A DNA stretch of 28,520 nt, taken from an uncultured Mycoplasmatota bacterium. Lineage in GTDB: Bacteria; Bacillota_I; Bacilli_A; RF39; UBA660. The position numbers and the translations under genes are program-made. The notes beneath the pieces are model-generated. The model saw nothing but the letters and a program-made list of their open reading frames with translations, did not search any database and was not told the DNA's origin. The stretch lies in the NCBI GenBank assembly GCA_900544605.1, contig UQVP01000012.1, forward strand, positions 1 through 28,520, in the 5' to 3' direction. Each line of letters begins with the position of its first letter. The stretch's first letter is position 1. Positions 1-6,893 of the stretch are shown here, piece by piece.

Positions 1-25
1 ACTACCACTATCCTTTACTATATTA

Positions 26-55
26 ATTATACATATTTATTTTTAGAATTGTCAA
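26..55 (-). promoter_or_regulatory. Sigma-A promoter for a gene beyond the left edge
   Basis: On the minus strand a perfect TTGACA (50-55) is followed after 18 bp by a perfect TATAAT (26-31). Transcription would start near position 19 and run off the left edge, so the gene after yebC is an independent unit. It sits just past the yebC terminator. Confidence 0.75.
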
Positions 56-62
56 CAAAAAA

Positions 63-85
63 AAAGATACATTGTATGTACCTTT
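63..85 (-). terminator. yebC intrinsic terminator
   Basis: On the minus strand AAAGGTACAT and ATGTATCTTT form a 10-bp stem (one G-U pair) with a 3-nt loop, followed by a long T run (54-62). The stem touches the yebC stop codon. Confidence 0.75.
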
Positions 86-798
86 TACATTTCAACATTA
101 TGATAAATATTTTGAACATCATCTATTTCATCTATCATATTATATAATCTTTGAAATTCTTGTAAATCTTCTCCAGCTAAAGTAATTCTTTCTTTTGGTA
201 ACATTGATATTTCATCTAATTCAAACTCAATATTAGGATTTAATTTACTTATAGCACCTTTTATCTTAAATAAATCTTGTGGTGCTCCATATATAACAAT
301 ATGATTATCACTTGATTCAATATCTTCAATATCTACATCATCCATGATTAAAGCATCCATTACTTCTTCTTCATTTAAACCATTAAAAGCAACTACACTT
401 AAATTGTCATACATATAAGCAACACTTCCTTGAGCCCCTAATTTAACATGACATTTATTAATAACAGCTCTTAAATCACTTATACTTCTATTTACATTAT
501 CTGTTAAACATTCAACCATTAAAGTTGATCCTGCTGGTCCAAATACTTCATATGTTACTGTTTCATAGTTTTCTCCAGAGCCACTATTTACTTTATCAAT
601 AGCTCTTTTTATAACATCTGATGGTACTTGTTCTTTTTTAGCTTTTTCTATTAATCTTTTTAATCTTAAATTACCTTCTGGACTAGTTCCTCCGGTTTTA
701 GCAACTTGATATATTTCTCTTGCATACATACCATATAATTTACCACGTGCTGCTCCTGTTTTTTGTTTTGCAGCTGCTATATTAGGAAATCTTCCCAT
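85..798 (-). CDS. yebC: YebC/PmpR family regulatory protein
   Basis: This is a YebC/PmpR/TACO1-family protein of 237 aa, close to the usual 240-250. The N-terminus carries the family signature (MGRFPNIAAAKQ, then KLYGMYAREIYQVAKTGG and IDKVNSGSGENYE), and the middle has the conserved YEVFGPAGSTLMVECLTDN. Members have been described as DNA-binding regulators and, more recently, as translation factors that relieve ribosome stalling; the sequence cannot decide between these. The ATG follows a GGTGAAATT/AAGGAATGG ribosome site. It lies 59 bp after the 379-aa gene with no terminator between, so it probably ends the rnc transcript. I see no damage. Family assignment is very secure. Confidence 0.95.
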   Translation of the reverse strand: MGRFPNIAAAKQKTGAARGKLYGMYAREIYQVAKTGGTSPEGNLRLKRLIEKAKKEQVPSDVIKRAIDKVNSGSGENYETVTYEVFGPAGSTLMVECLTDNVNRSISDLRAVINKCHVKLGAQGSVAYMYDNLSVVAFNGLNEEEVMDALIMDDVDIEDIESSDNHIVIYGAPQDLFKIKGAISKLNPNIEFELDEISMLPKERITLAGEDLQEFQRLYNMIDEIDDVQNIYHNVEM

Positions 799-857
799 AA
801 TTTCACCATTCCTTCTTGTGTCTTTATTTTACTATATATTTATATTTTTTTAAATAC

Positions 858-1997
858 TTATTTAGAAATATTATAATCTTTTTTTATAATATTATCTAAA
901 AATTGATTAGAACCATATTGATAAGGTTTTATATTTAGATGAAGATACTCATCAAATTCCATAGGAAAAGATGTTATCAAGCAATTATTAAAATGTGCTT
1001 CTAATCTTCTAAAGTTTCTAATCATCTTATCAGATAGATTTTTTTGAATTCTTAAATTTTCTACTTTATATTCCAATAATAACTTTTTTAAATCTTTATC
1101 ATTTAGTTTACTATCTTTTAATTTATCTTCATATCTTTTTTTAAGCGCTAGCTCACGACTATTATATCTAACTGGTAATAGTGATATAACTTTTACTTTA
1201 TCTATACCTTTATCTTTTAAAATATCAAAGAAGATTGATAATGCGATTAAAGCTGATGGTGATACATCACTTATATTTTCGGGATAATAATCACCATTAT
1301 CTTTATAATCTCTATACTCATCTGTTTCTAAAGTACTAACACCTTCATTTAATTTATATAATTTTCTTTTTATTCGCTTTTGGAATGATGTTGTTATACT
1401 TTCTTTTTCGTTTTGTATAGCGTATATATAACAAACATTATTACTTATTCCATAACTTATTTTAGGTAAATTATATATATCATCATCTTTTATAAATGAT
1501 GCCCTAAAGAAAAATGGTGTTTCCATTCTAATATCTTGTTTTAAATCTTCAATCTTTATTTTACTATCATCTATAGTATTATATATAAAACTATTTTCTG
1601 TACATAATTTATTTTGATAGAAGTCTATTTGCTTTTTAACAAATAGACATGGATTAGCAAAATCATCATATAAAGCATTAGCCCATAAATTTGTTAAGTA
1701 GCATTTTACTCTAACGTTTAATTCATAGTTCTTAAAAATATTAGGACTACTATCGCATAGTTTTACATAATCACAAAGTAAATTAACAAGTCTATCTTTA
1801 TCATTAATAATAAGTACTGGTTTAGAATCAAAACTATCATTACATGCAAATGTTTTTCCTAAGAAAGTATTAAATCCAACATTAAAAATATATTCTTCTT
1901 TATATATATCATTTAATAGTACTTTTACTTCTCCTGTACTAGCCTCTTTAATTATTTCATTAAAAAAGATATTTTCAATTATATCTTTTTTATCCAT
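858..1997 (-). CDS. Hypothetical protein, 379 aa
   Basis: I do not recognise this protein. It is a hydrophilic, probably cytoplasmic protein with no signal peptide, membrane span or known motif. It is rich in Asp, Lys, Asn and Tyr, with a lysine-rich, probably helical stretch around residues 280-330. Its ATG overlaps the end of rnc by 8 nt (the stop TAA of rnc is inside ATGGATAA), and no good Shine-Dalgarno precedes it, so translation is probably coupled to rnc. The tight link to rnc upstream and yebC downstream suggests a role in RNA metabolism or translation, but that rests on position only. Coding reality is supported by the long open frame, the codon pattern and the overlap. Confidence 0.8.
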   Translation of the reverse strand: MDKKDIIENIFFNEIIKEASTGEVKVLLNDIYKEEYIFNVGFNTFLGKTFACNDSFDSKPVLIINDKDRLVNLLCDYVKLCDSSPNIFKNYELNVRVKCYLTNLWANALYDDFANPCLFVKKQIDFYQNKLCTENSFIYNTIDDSKIKIEDLKQDIRMETPFFFRASFIKDDDIYNLPKISYGISNNVCYIYAIQNEKESITTSFQKRIKRKLYKLNEGVSTLETDEYRDYKDNGDYYPENISDVSPSALIALSIFFDILKDKGIDKVKVISLLPVRYNSRELALKKRYEDKLKDSKLNDKDLKKLLLEYKVENLRIQKNLSDKMIRNFRRLEAHFNNCLITSFPMEFDEYLHLNIKPYQYGSNQFLDNIIKKDYNISK

Positions 1998-2655
1998 TTT
2001 GAGCTTTTTTTAAGGCATCTTTAGCAGCTTCTTGTTCAGCTTCTTTTTTACTATGTGCCGTACCTTTTCCATAAATAATATCATCTATCTTAACTTCAAC
2101 AGTAAACATTTTATTATGAGCAGGTCCTTCTTCATCAACTACTACATATTCCAAACTTCTTCTTTCTGTTTGAACTAATTCTTGTAAAACTGATTTATAA
2201 TCACTAAAGAAATCTACTTCTTTTCTTTCTATTAATGGAATAATATTACTATAAATAAAATTCTTTACAAAATCTAAGCCTTGATCTAGAAACATTGCTC
2301 CAGTGAATGATTCAAAGATATCAGCAACAATTGCTTTTCTCATTCTACCACCAGTTGCTTCTTCACCATGACCTAAAAGTAAATATTTATTTAAACCTAA
2401 GCGAAGAGAATATTCATATAAAGCTGACTCACATACATAATGAGCACGAAGCTTTGTCATCTTTCCTTCCTCTTCTTCTGTATTCTTAAATAAATATTCA
2501 CTCATGACTAGTTCTAAAACGGCATCTCCTAAATATTCTAATCTTTCATAGCTTTTAGTTTGGTGCTCATTCGCATATGATGTATGAGTAAAAGCCTCAA
2601 TATAAAGTTTTTCATGATTAGGTATTATATTAAATTTATCATATAGTTCTTTCAT
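1990..2655 (-). CDS. rnc: Ribonuclease III
   Basis: Ribonuclease III cleaves double-stranded RNA and processes rRNA precursors and structured mRNAs. At 221 aa it is of normal size. The RNase III signature is present near residue 38 (ERLEYLGDAVLELVMSEYL), with the second acidic metal-binding cluster at ADIFESFTGAMFLDQG. The C-terminal third (about 150-221) is a double-stranded RNA-binding domain: DYKSVLQELVQ at its start, GKGTAHSKKEAEQEAAKDAL at its end. The start codon is preceded by AGGTGAGATAA. It is the first gene of the minus-strand unit rnc-379aa-yebC and is divergent from yidD. In many Bacillota rnc is next to smc and ftsY; here it is not. Confidence 0.97.
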   Translation of the reverse strand: MKELYDKFNIIPNHEKLYIEAFTHTSYANEHQTKSYERLEYLGDAVLELVMSEYLFKNTEEEEGKMTKLRAHYVCESALYEYSLRLGLNKYLLLGHGEEATGGRMRKAIVADIFESFTGAMFLDQGLDFVKNFIYSNIIPLIERKEVDFFSDYKSVLQELVQTERRSLEYVVVDEEGPAHNKMFTVEVKIDDIIYGKGTAHSKKEAEQEAAKDALKKAQNG

Positions 2656-2672
2656 TTATCTCACCTGTCAAT

Positions 2673-2702
2673 ATTATATCAAATTTTTAACTATGGTGTA
2701 TA
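2673..2702 (-). promoter_or_regulatory. rnc promoter (probable)
   Basis: Perfect TATAAT at 2673-2678 (minus strand) with a weak TATACA at 2697-2702 and an 18-bp spacer. Only 17 nt separate the -10 box from the rnc ATG. A 7-bp dyad (TAACTAT / ATAGTTA, 2688-2706) overlaps the -35 box. Confidence 0.5.
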
Positions 2703-2707
2703 GTTAT

Positions 2708-2736
2708 TTTACTTTTTTTAAAAACTTTAGTATAAT
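2708..2736 (+). promoter_or_regulatory. yidD promoter (probable)
   Basis: TTTACT (2708-2713), 17-bp spacer, perfect TATAAT (2731-2736). The yidD ATG is only 15 nt after the -10 box, so the transcript leader can be little more than the AAGGTG ribosome site. Confidence 0.6.
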
Positions 2737-2751
2737 GATTAAGGTGAAAAG

Positions 2752-2976
2752 ATGAAATATATTTTAATTGCAGCAATTCATTTATATCAATTAATTCCAG
2801 GAAAATGGCATGATTCGTGCAAATACATTCCTACTTGTTCTAATTATGGAATTGAGGCAATTGAAAAATATGGTAGTCTTAAAGGTGGATTTTTAACCAT
2901 TAAAAGAATTTTACGATGTAATCCTTTTAGTAAAGGTGGTTATGATCCAGTTGATAAAAAAGGAGTTAAAAAATGA
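2752..2976 (+). CDS. yidD: YidD membrane protein insertion efficiency factor
   Basis: YidD is a small membrane-associated protein that helps insertion of proteins into the membrane, working with the YidC insertase. The 74 residues show the family hallmarks: the N-terminal amphipathic helix (ILIAAIHLYQLI), the cysteine motif CKYIPTCSNYGIEAIEKYG, and LKRI-type LRCNPFSKGGYDPV near the C-terminus. The conserved three Cys are present. The usual neighbours (rnpA, yidC) are absent; instead its TGA stop overlaps the start of the lipoprotein gene by 4 nt (ATGA), implying coupled translation. The RBS is AAGGTG, 5 nt before the ATG. Confidence 0.93.
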   Translation: MKYILIAAIHLYQLIPGKWHDSCKYIPTCSNYGIEAIEKYGSLKGGFLTIKRILRCNPFSKGGYDPVDKKGVKK

Positions 2977-3833
2977 AAAAATATTTATTTATTGTTTTAG
3001 GTATTGTGTTACTATGTACAGGGTGTTTTAAAAGGGATTCAATGGAAGATATAACTATTTATACTTCTGTTTATCCAATTGAATATATAACAACAAGACT
3101 GTATGGCGATAATGCAAAAATTAGTAGTATTTACCCAAATGGTATTATCGTTGATAAATATACATTAACTGAAAAACAATTAGATGATTATAGTAAAGCT
3201 GATTTATTTATTTTTAATGGATTAAGTAGTGAAAAAGATTATATTAAACCCATGTTTAGTAAAAATAAGAATTTAAAAATAATTGATGCTACTTCAAGTA
3301 TTGAATATGAAAATAAAATGGAAGAAATCTGGTTAGACCCTTCTAACTTTCTTATGATTGCACAAAATATTAAACTGGGTTTTGATGAGTACATCACTAA
3401 TCAATATTTATTAAATGAAATAGAAGAAAATTATAAACAATTAAAAATTGATGTTTCAAGTTTGGATGCAAAAATACAAACAATGATTGAAAAAGCTAAA
3501 GATAAAAGAATTGTTGTTACTAATAGTTTATTTAAATATTTAGAAAAATATAATTTTGAAGTTATTTCTTTAGATGAAAATGAAACAGCTTTAGATAAAA
3601 ATATTACTACTGTTAAAAACATGATTAAAAAAGGTGAATTAAAATATATCTATAGTTTAAAAAATGAAGATACTAGTGAAATGGTTTCTAACTTAATTGA
3701 AGGAAGCGATGTTAAAATACTTGAATTTCACTCTTTATCAAATATAGATGACGCTGAAAAAAAATCTAAAAAAGATTATCTTTCAATTATGAATGAGAAT
3801 ATTGAACTATTAAAAGAACAATTATATGATTAA
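2973..3833 (+). CDS. Lipoprotein related to ZnuA/TroA metal receptors, ligands missing
   Basis: This looks like the solute-binding lipoprotein of a zinc/manganese ABC transporter (TroA/ZnuA superfamily). It is 286 aa, with a type II signal peptide whose lipidated Cys is residue 18 (LLCTGC). Family landmarks remain: TSVYPIEYI near the mature N-terminus, KADLFIFNGLSSE, IWLDPSNF (family WLDP), a long central helix, and SLFKYLEKYNFEVISL (family HxAFxYxxxxYG). The His residues that bind metal in the family are replaced at these positions, and the whole protein has a single His, near the C-terminus. No permease or ATPase gene is adjacent. It may bind something other than zinc, or act as a surface protein. 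Family is fairly secure, function is not. Confidence 0.75.
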   Translation: MKKYLFIVLGIVLLCTGCFKRDSMEDITIYTSVYPIEYITTRLYGDNAKISSIYPNGIIVDKYTLTEKQLDDYSKADLFIFNGLSSEKDYIKPMFSKNKNLKIIDATSSIEYENKMEEIWLDPSNFLMIAQNIKLGFDEYITNQYLLNEIEENYKQLKIDVSSLDAKIQTMIEKAKDKRIVVTNSLFKYLEKYNFEVISLDENETALDKNITTVKNMIKKGELKYIYSLKNEDTSEMVSNLIEGSDVKILEFHSLSNIDDAEKKSKKDYLSIMNENIELLKEQLYD

Positions 3834-3839
3834 AAATTA

Positions 3840-3868
3840 TTGACAAAGACATGTATATATTGTAAAAT
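3840..3868 (+). promoter_or_regulatory. tRNA-Ser promoter
   Basis: Perfect TTGACA (3840-3845), 17-bp spacer, TAAAAT (3863-3868). It begins 6 nt after the lipoprotein stop codon. A perfect 9-bp inverted repeat (ACATGTATA 3849-3857, TATACATGT 3869-3877) brackets the -10 box. Confidence 0.8.
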
Positions 3869-3881
3869 TATACATGTAGCT

Positions 3882-3972
3882 GGAGTGATACTCAAGAGGC
3901 TGAAGAGGCGCCCCTGCTAAGGGTGTAGAGCGGGCAACTGCTGCGAGGGTTCAAATCCCTCTCACTCCGCCA
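3882..3972 (+). tRNA. tRNA-Ser(GCU)
   Basis: A 91-nt type II tRNA. Acceptor GGAGTGA pairs with TCACTCC, the discriminator is G and CCA is encoded. The anticodon loop CTGCTAA gives GCU, which reads AGC/AGU serine codons. There is a long variable arm (GTGTAGAGCGGGCAACTGC) and the T-loop is GTTCAAATC. It has its own promoter and terminator. Confidence 0.96.
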
Positions 3973-3982
3973 TTTATGAATT

Positions 3983-4007
3983 AACCTTGTTCTAGCAAGG
4001 TTTTTTT
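3983..4007 (+). terminator. tRNA-Ser terminator
   Basis: AACCTTG / CAAGGTT stem with a 6-nt loop, followed by a run of T ending at 4007. Confidence 0.85.
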
Positions 4008-4020
4008 GTTATCAAAAAGA

Positions 4021-4049
4021 AAAAATTGTAATTTAAGATTACAATTTTT
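4021..4049 (-). terminator. asnS operon terminator
   Basis: A 12-bp inverted repeat (AAAAATTGTAAT / ATTACAATTTTT) with a 5-nt loop. It overlaps the asnS stop codon and may work in both directions, back to back with the tRNA-Ser terminator. Confidence 0.75.
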
Positions 4050-5431
4050 TAATACTCACAATTATTTGGAGTTCTAGGGAATGGAATAACATCACGGATA
4101 TTTTCAACTCCAGTAAGATAAATAATTAATCTTTCAAATCCCATACCAAATCCAGAGTGATAACATCCACCATATTTACGTAAATTACAGAACCAATCTA
4201 CAGGATCTTTTTCTACATGAAGTTCTTGCATTCTCTCCATTAGTTTATCATAGTTATCTTCTCTTTGAGAACCACCCATTAATTCTCCTGCTCCTGGAAC
4301 TTCTAAGTCAACAGCGGCAACAGTCTTATTATCAGGATTTACTTTCATATACCAAGCTTTAATATCTTTTGGCCAATCTGTGATAAATACTGGACTATTA
4401 AAGTATTCAGTAATATATCTTTCATGTTCTTTTGCAATATCATCATCATAGCTTGGAGTAAATTCCCATTTTGTATCAGCTTTCTTTAGAATATCAACAA
4501 CATCATGATGAGTAATTCTTACAAATTTAGAATTAATTAATTTAGTTAATTTATCTTTTAAACCATTTTCTACAAATTTATCAAAGAAATCAATCTCTGT
4601 AGGACATTTTTCTAAAACATAGTTTACAATAAATTTTAACATATCTTCTTCGATATCCATTAGACCATTTAAATCACAAAAAGCAATTTCTGGTTCAATC
4701 ATCCAAAATTCATTAGCATGAGTTTTGGTATTAGAGTTCTCTGTTCTAAATGTTGGACCAAATGTATAAATACGTTTATACGCCATGGCATATGCTTCAC
4801 CATGTAATTGTCCAGTTCCTGTTACATATGCTTTTTTACCAAACAAGTCTTTTGACATATCAACATGACCATCTTTCTTAGGAAGATTATCTAAATCAAG
4901 TGTTGTTATCTTAAACATTTGATCGGATCCTTCACAGTCAGTAGTTGTAATAAGTGGTGTATGAACATAAATATATCCCCTATTTTGGAAATATTCATGT
5001 ATTGCCATAGCAGCAACACTTCTTACTCTAAATACTGCACCAAATAAATTAGTACGAGGACGAAGATATGCTTGTTCTCTTAAAAATTCTCTAGTATGTC
5101 TTTTAGGTTGGATAGGAAAATCTTCAGCACAGTCTCCTTCTAATTTAATAGAAACTGTTTGTAATTCTATTTCTTGACCTTCTTTAGGTGATTTTATAAC
5201 TTTACCTGTAATGGTAATAGCACTTCCAATGTGAAGTTTTGCAATATCATCAAAGTCAGATAATTTGTTATCATAAACAACTTGAAGGTTTTGAAAAGTT
5301 GTTCCATCATTAAAATCAATAAAGCCAAATTCTTTTTGTTTACGATGATTACGAATCCATCCTTGAATAGTAATTTCTTTATCTAAATACTTTTTACTAT
5401 CCATAAATAATTCTTTTAAATCTATTAACAT
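4049..5431 (-). CDS. asnS: Asparaginyl-tRNA synthetase
   Basis: Class IIb aminoacyl-tRNA synthetase that charges tRNA-Asn with asparagine. It is 460 aa. An N-terminal OB-fold anticodon-binding domain (ITIQGWIRNHRKQKEFGFI) is followed by the catalytic domain with motif 2 (FRTENSNTKTHANEFWMIEPE) and motif 3 (GFGMGFERLIIYLTG, then IRDVIPFPRTP). The NSNT/HANEF form and the C-terminal FPRTP are typical of AsnRS rather than AspRS. It starts 4 nt after the gatB stop and has a good ribosome site (AGAGGTAATAC). It is the last gene of the T-box-controlled gatCAB operon, so it is likely regulated by the level of charged tRNA. Confidence 0.96.
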   Translation of the reverse strand: MLIDLKELFMDSKKYLDKEITIQGWIRNHRKQKEFGFIDFNDGTTFQNLQVVYDNKLSDFDDIAKLHIGSAITITGKVIKSPKEGQEIELQTVSIKLEGDCAEDFPIQPKRHTREFLREQAYLRPRTNLFGAVFRVRSVAAMAIHEYFQNRGYIYVHTPLITTTDCEGSDQMFKITTLDLDNLPKKDGHVDMSKDLFGKKAYVTGTGQLHGEAYAMAYKRIYTFGPTFRTENSNTKTHANEFWMIEPEIAFCDLNGLMDIEEDMLKFIVNYVLEKCPTEIDFFDKFVENGLKDKLTKLINSKFVRITHHDVVDILKKADTKWEFTPSYDDDIAKEHERYITEYFNSPVFITDWPKDIKAWYMKVNPDNKTVAAVDLEVPGAGELMGGSQREDNYDKLMERMQELHVEKDPVDWFCNLRKYGGCYHSGFGMGFERLIIYLTGVENIRDVIPFPRTPNNCEY

Positions 5432-5435
5432 TGTA

Positions 5436-6893
5436 TTACCTCTTTTCTATTTCCTCTTTTAAAATTTTAGCTGTAACACTAGGATCAGCTTGACCACGTG
5501 TTGCTTTCATTATTTGACCAACAAAGAAATCAAAAACATTACGACCTTTACGGTACTCTTCTATTAAATCTAAGTGTTGTTCTAAAATATCAACAATCAT
5601 CGGTCTTAAAACATTCTCATCACTTATTTTACTCATTCCTAATTCTTTTACTAAAACTTTAGGATCTTTTTTGTTTTCAATCACCTTAACAAATATCTCT
5701 TTACTTTGTTTAGAAGAAATTTTACCATCTTCTACCATTTTTAGAAGTTCAAACAACTTTTCTGGCGTTAGATATATATCTGTTAGGTGTAAATTATTTT
5801 TATTTAGATAACCTAAAATGTTAGAAGTGAGAAAGTTAGCAACGGTTTTAGGATTGCACCCTAATTTTATTGTCTCTTCAAAATAATCAGAAATTTCTTT
5901 TTCTTTAATAATGGTTTTAGCATCTATTTCTGCCAAATTATATTCATTAATATATTTTTCTTTTCTTTCATTTGGTAAAGTTGGAATAGATTTTTTTATT
6001 TCTTCTAACCATTCTTTACTTAATTTAAATTTAGGTATATTAGGTTCAACAAAATATTTATAATCAATCGCATCTACTTTACTACGCATATATATAGTAG
6101 TTCCTGTTTCTTCATCAAAACGACGTGTTTGTTGTTCCATTTCATCATATTTACCATTTTCTTTTAATTCAATTTGTCTTTCTATTTCGCTGTTAATAGC
6201 TTCTCTTACAGAACTGAAAGAATTAACATTTTTTATTTCTATTTTAGTACCCCAATTACTTGAATCATTCTCATCTTTATCTATATCCATTATAGAAACA
6301 TTAACATCACATCTTACTTGTCCTTTTTTACTATCAGCATCACTTATATCAGTATATTGATATATAGAACGCATTGTTTCTAGAAAACTAACTGCTTCAT
6401 TAGCATTATGAAATACTGGTTCAGTAACAAGTTCTAGAAGTGGAACTCCAGCTCTATTATAATCAATAGTTGAATAATTAGCTTGATGATCAGTAGCTGC
6501 CGAATCTTCTTCTAGGTGAATATTATTGATTTTAGCAGTCTTAATTTCACCATTACATTCATAATCTATAGAACCATATATTCCAACAGGAGCAGGTTTT
6601 GTTTCTTGGGTAATTTGAAATCCTTTTGGTAAATCTGGATAATAATAATTTTTTCTTTCAAAATAAATATATTCTGGTTGTTTACAATTCAATATTATAC
6701 TAGCAATTAAAGCTTTTCTTACAGCTTCTTTATTAACAACAGGAAGAGTGCCTGGAAAAGCCATATCTAAAGGCGCTATATTAGAATTAGCTTCACAATC
6801 ATAGTTATTAGCAGCACTTGAAAATACTTTAGAATTAGTTTTACTTATTTCACAGTGCATCTCTAAACCAATTAATGCTTTATACTTATCCAT
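5436..6893 (-). CDS. gatB: Asp-tRNA(Asn)/Glu-tRNA(Gln) amidotransferase subunit B
   Basis: GatB is the tRNA-binding, kinase-like subunit of the GatCAB amidotransferase, which amidates misacylated Glu-tRNA-Gln and/or Asp-tRNA-Asn. Landmarks are YKALIGLEMHCEI at the N-terminus, NYYYPDLPKGFQITQ, the zinc/metal-site region and the helical YqeY-like C-terminal tail (about 340-485). I place the start at ATG 6893 (MDKYKALIG), not at the longer open frame, because AAAGGAGGT lies 5 nt upstream and family proteins begin there. That gives 485 aa. Its first 8 nt overlap the end of gatA. Organisms with GatCAB and AsnS usually use the complex for Gln-tRNA. Confidence 0.96.
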   Translation of the reverse strand: MDKYKALIGLEMHCEISKTNSKVFSSAANNYDCEANSNIAPLDMAFPGTLPVVNKEAVRKALIASIILNCKQPEYIYFERKNYYYPDLPKGFQITQETKPAPVGIYGSIDYECNGEIKTAKINNIHLEEDSAATDHQANYSTIDYNRAGVPLLELVTEPVFHNANEAVSFLETMRSIYQYTDISDADSKKGQVRCDVNVSIMDIDKDENDSSNWGTKIEIKNVNSFSSVREAINSEIERQIELKENGKYDEMEQQTRRFDEETGTTIYMRSKVDAIDYKYFVEPNIPKFKLSKEWLEEIKKSIPTLPNERKEKYINEYNLAEIDAKTIIKEKEISDYFEETIKLGCNPKTVANFLTSNILGYLNKNNLHLTDIYLTPEKLFELLKMVEDGKISSKQSKEIFVKVIENKKDPKVLVKELGMSKISDENVLRPMIVDILEQHLDLIEEYRKGRNVFDFFVGQIMKATRGQADPSVTAKILKEEIEKR

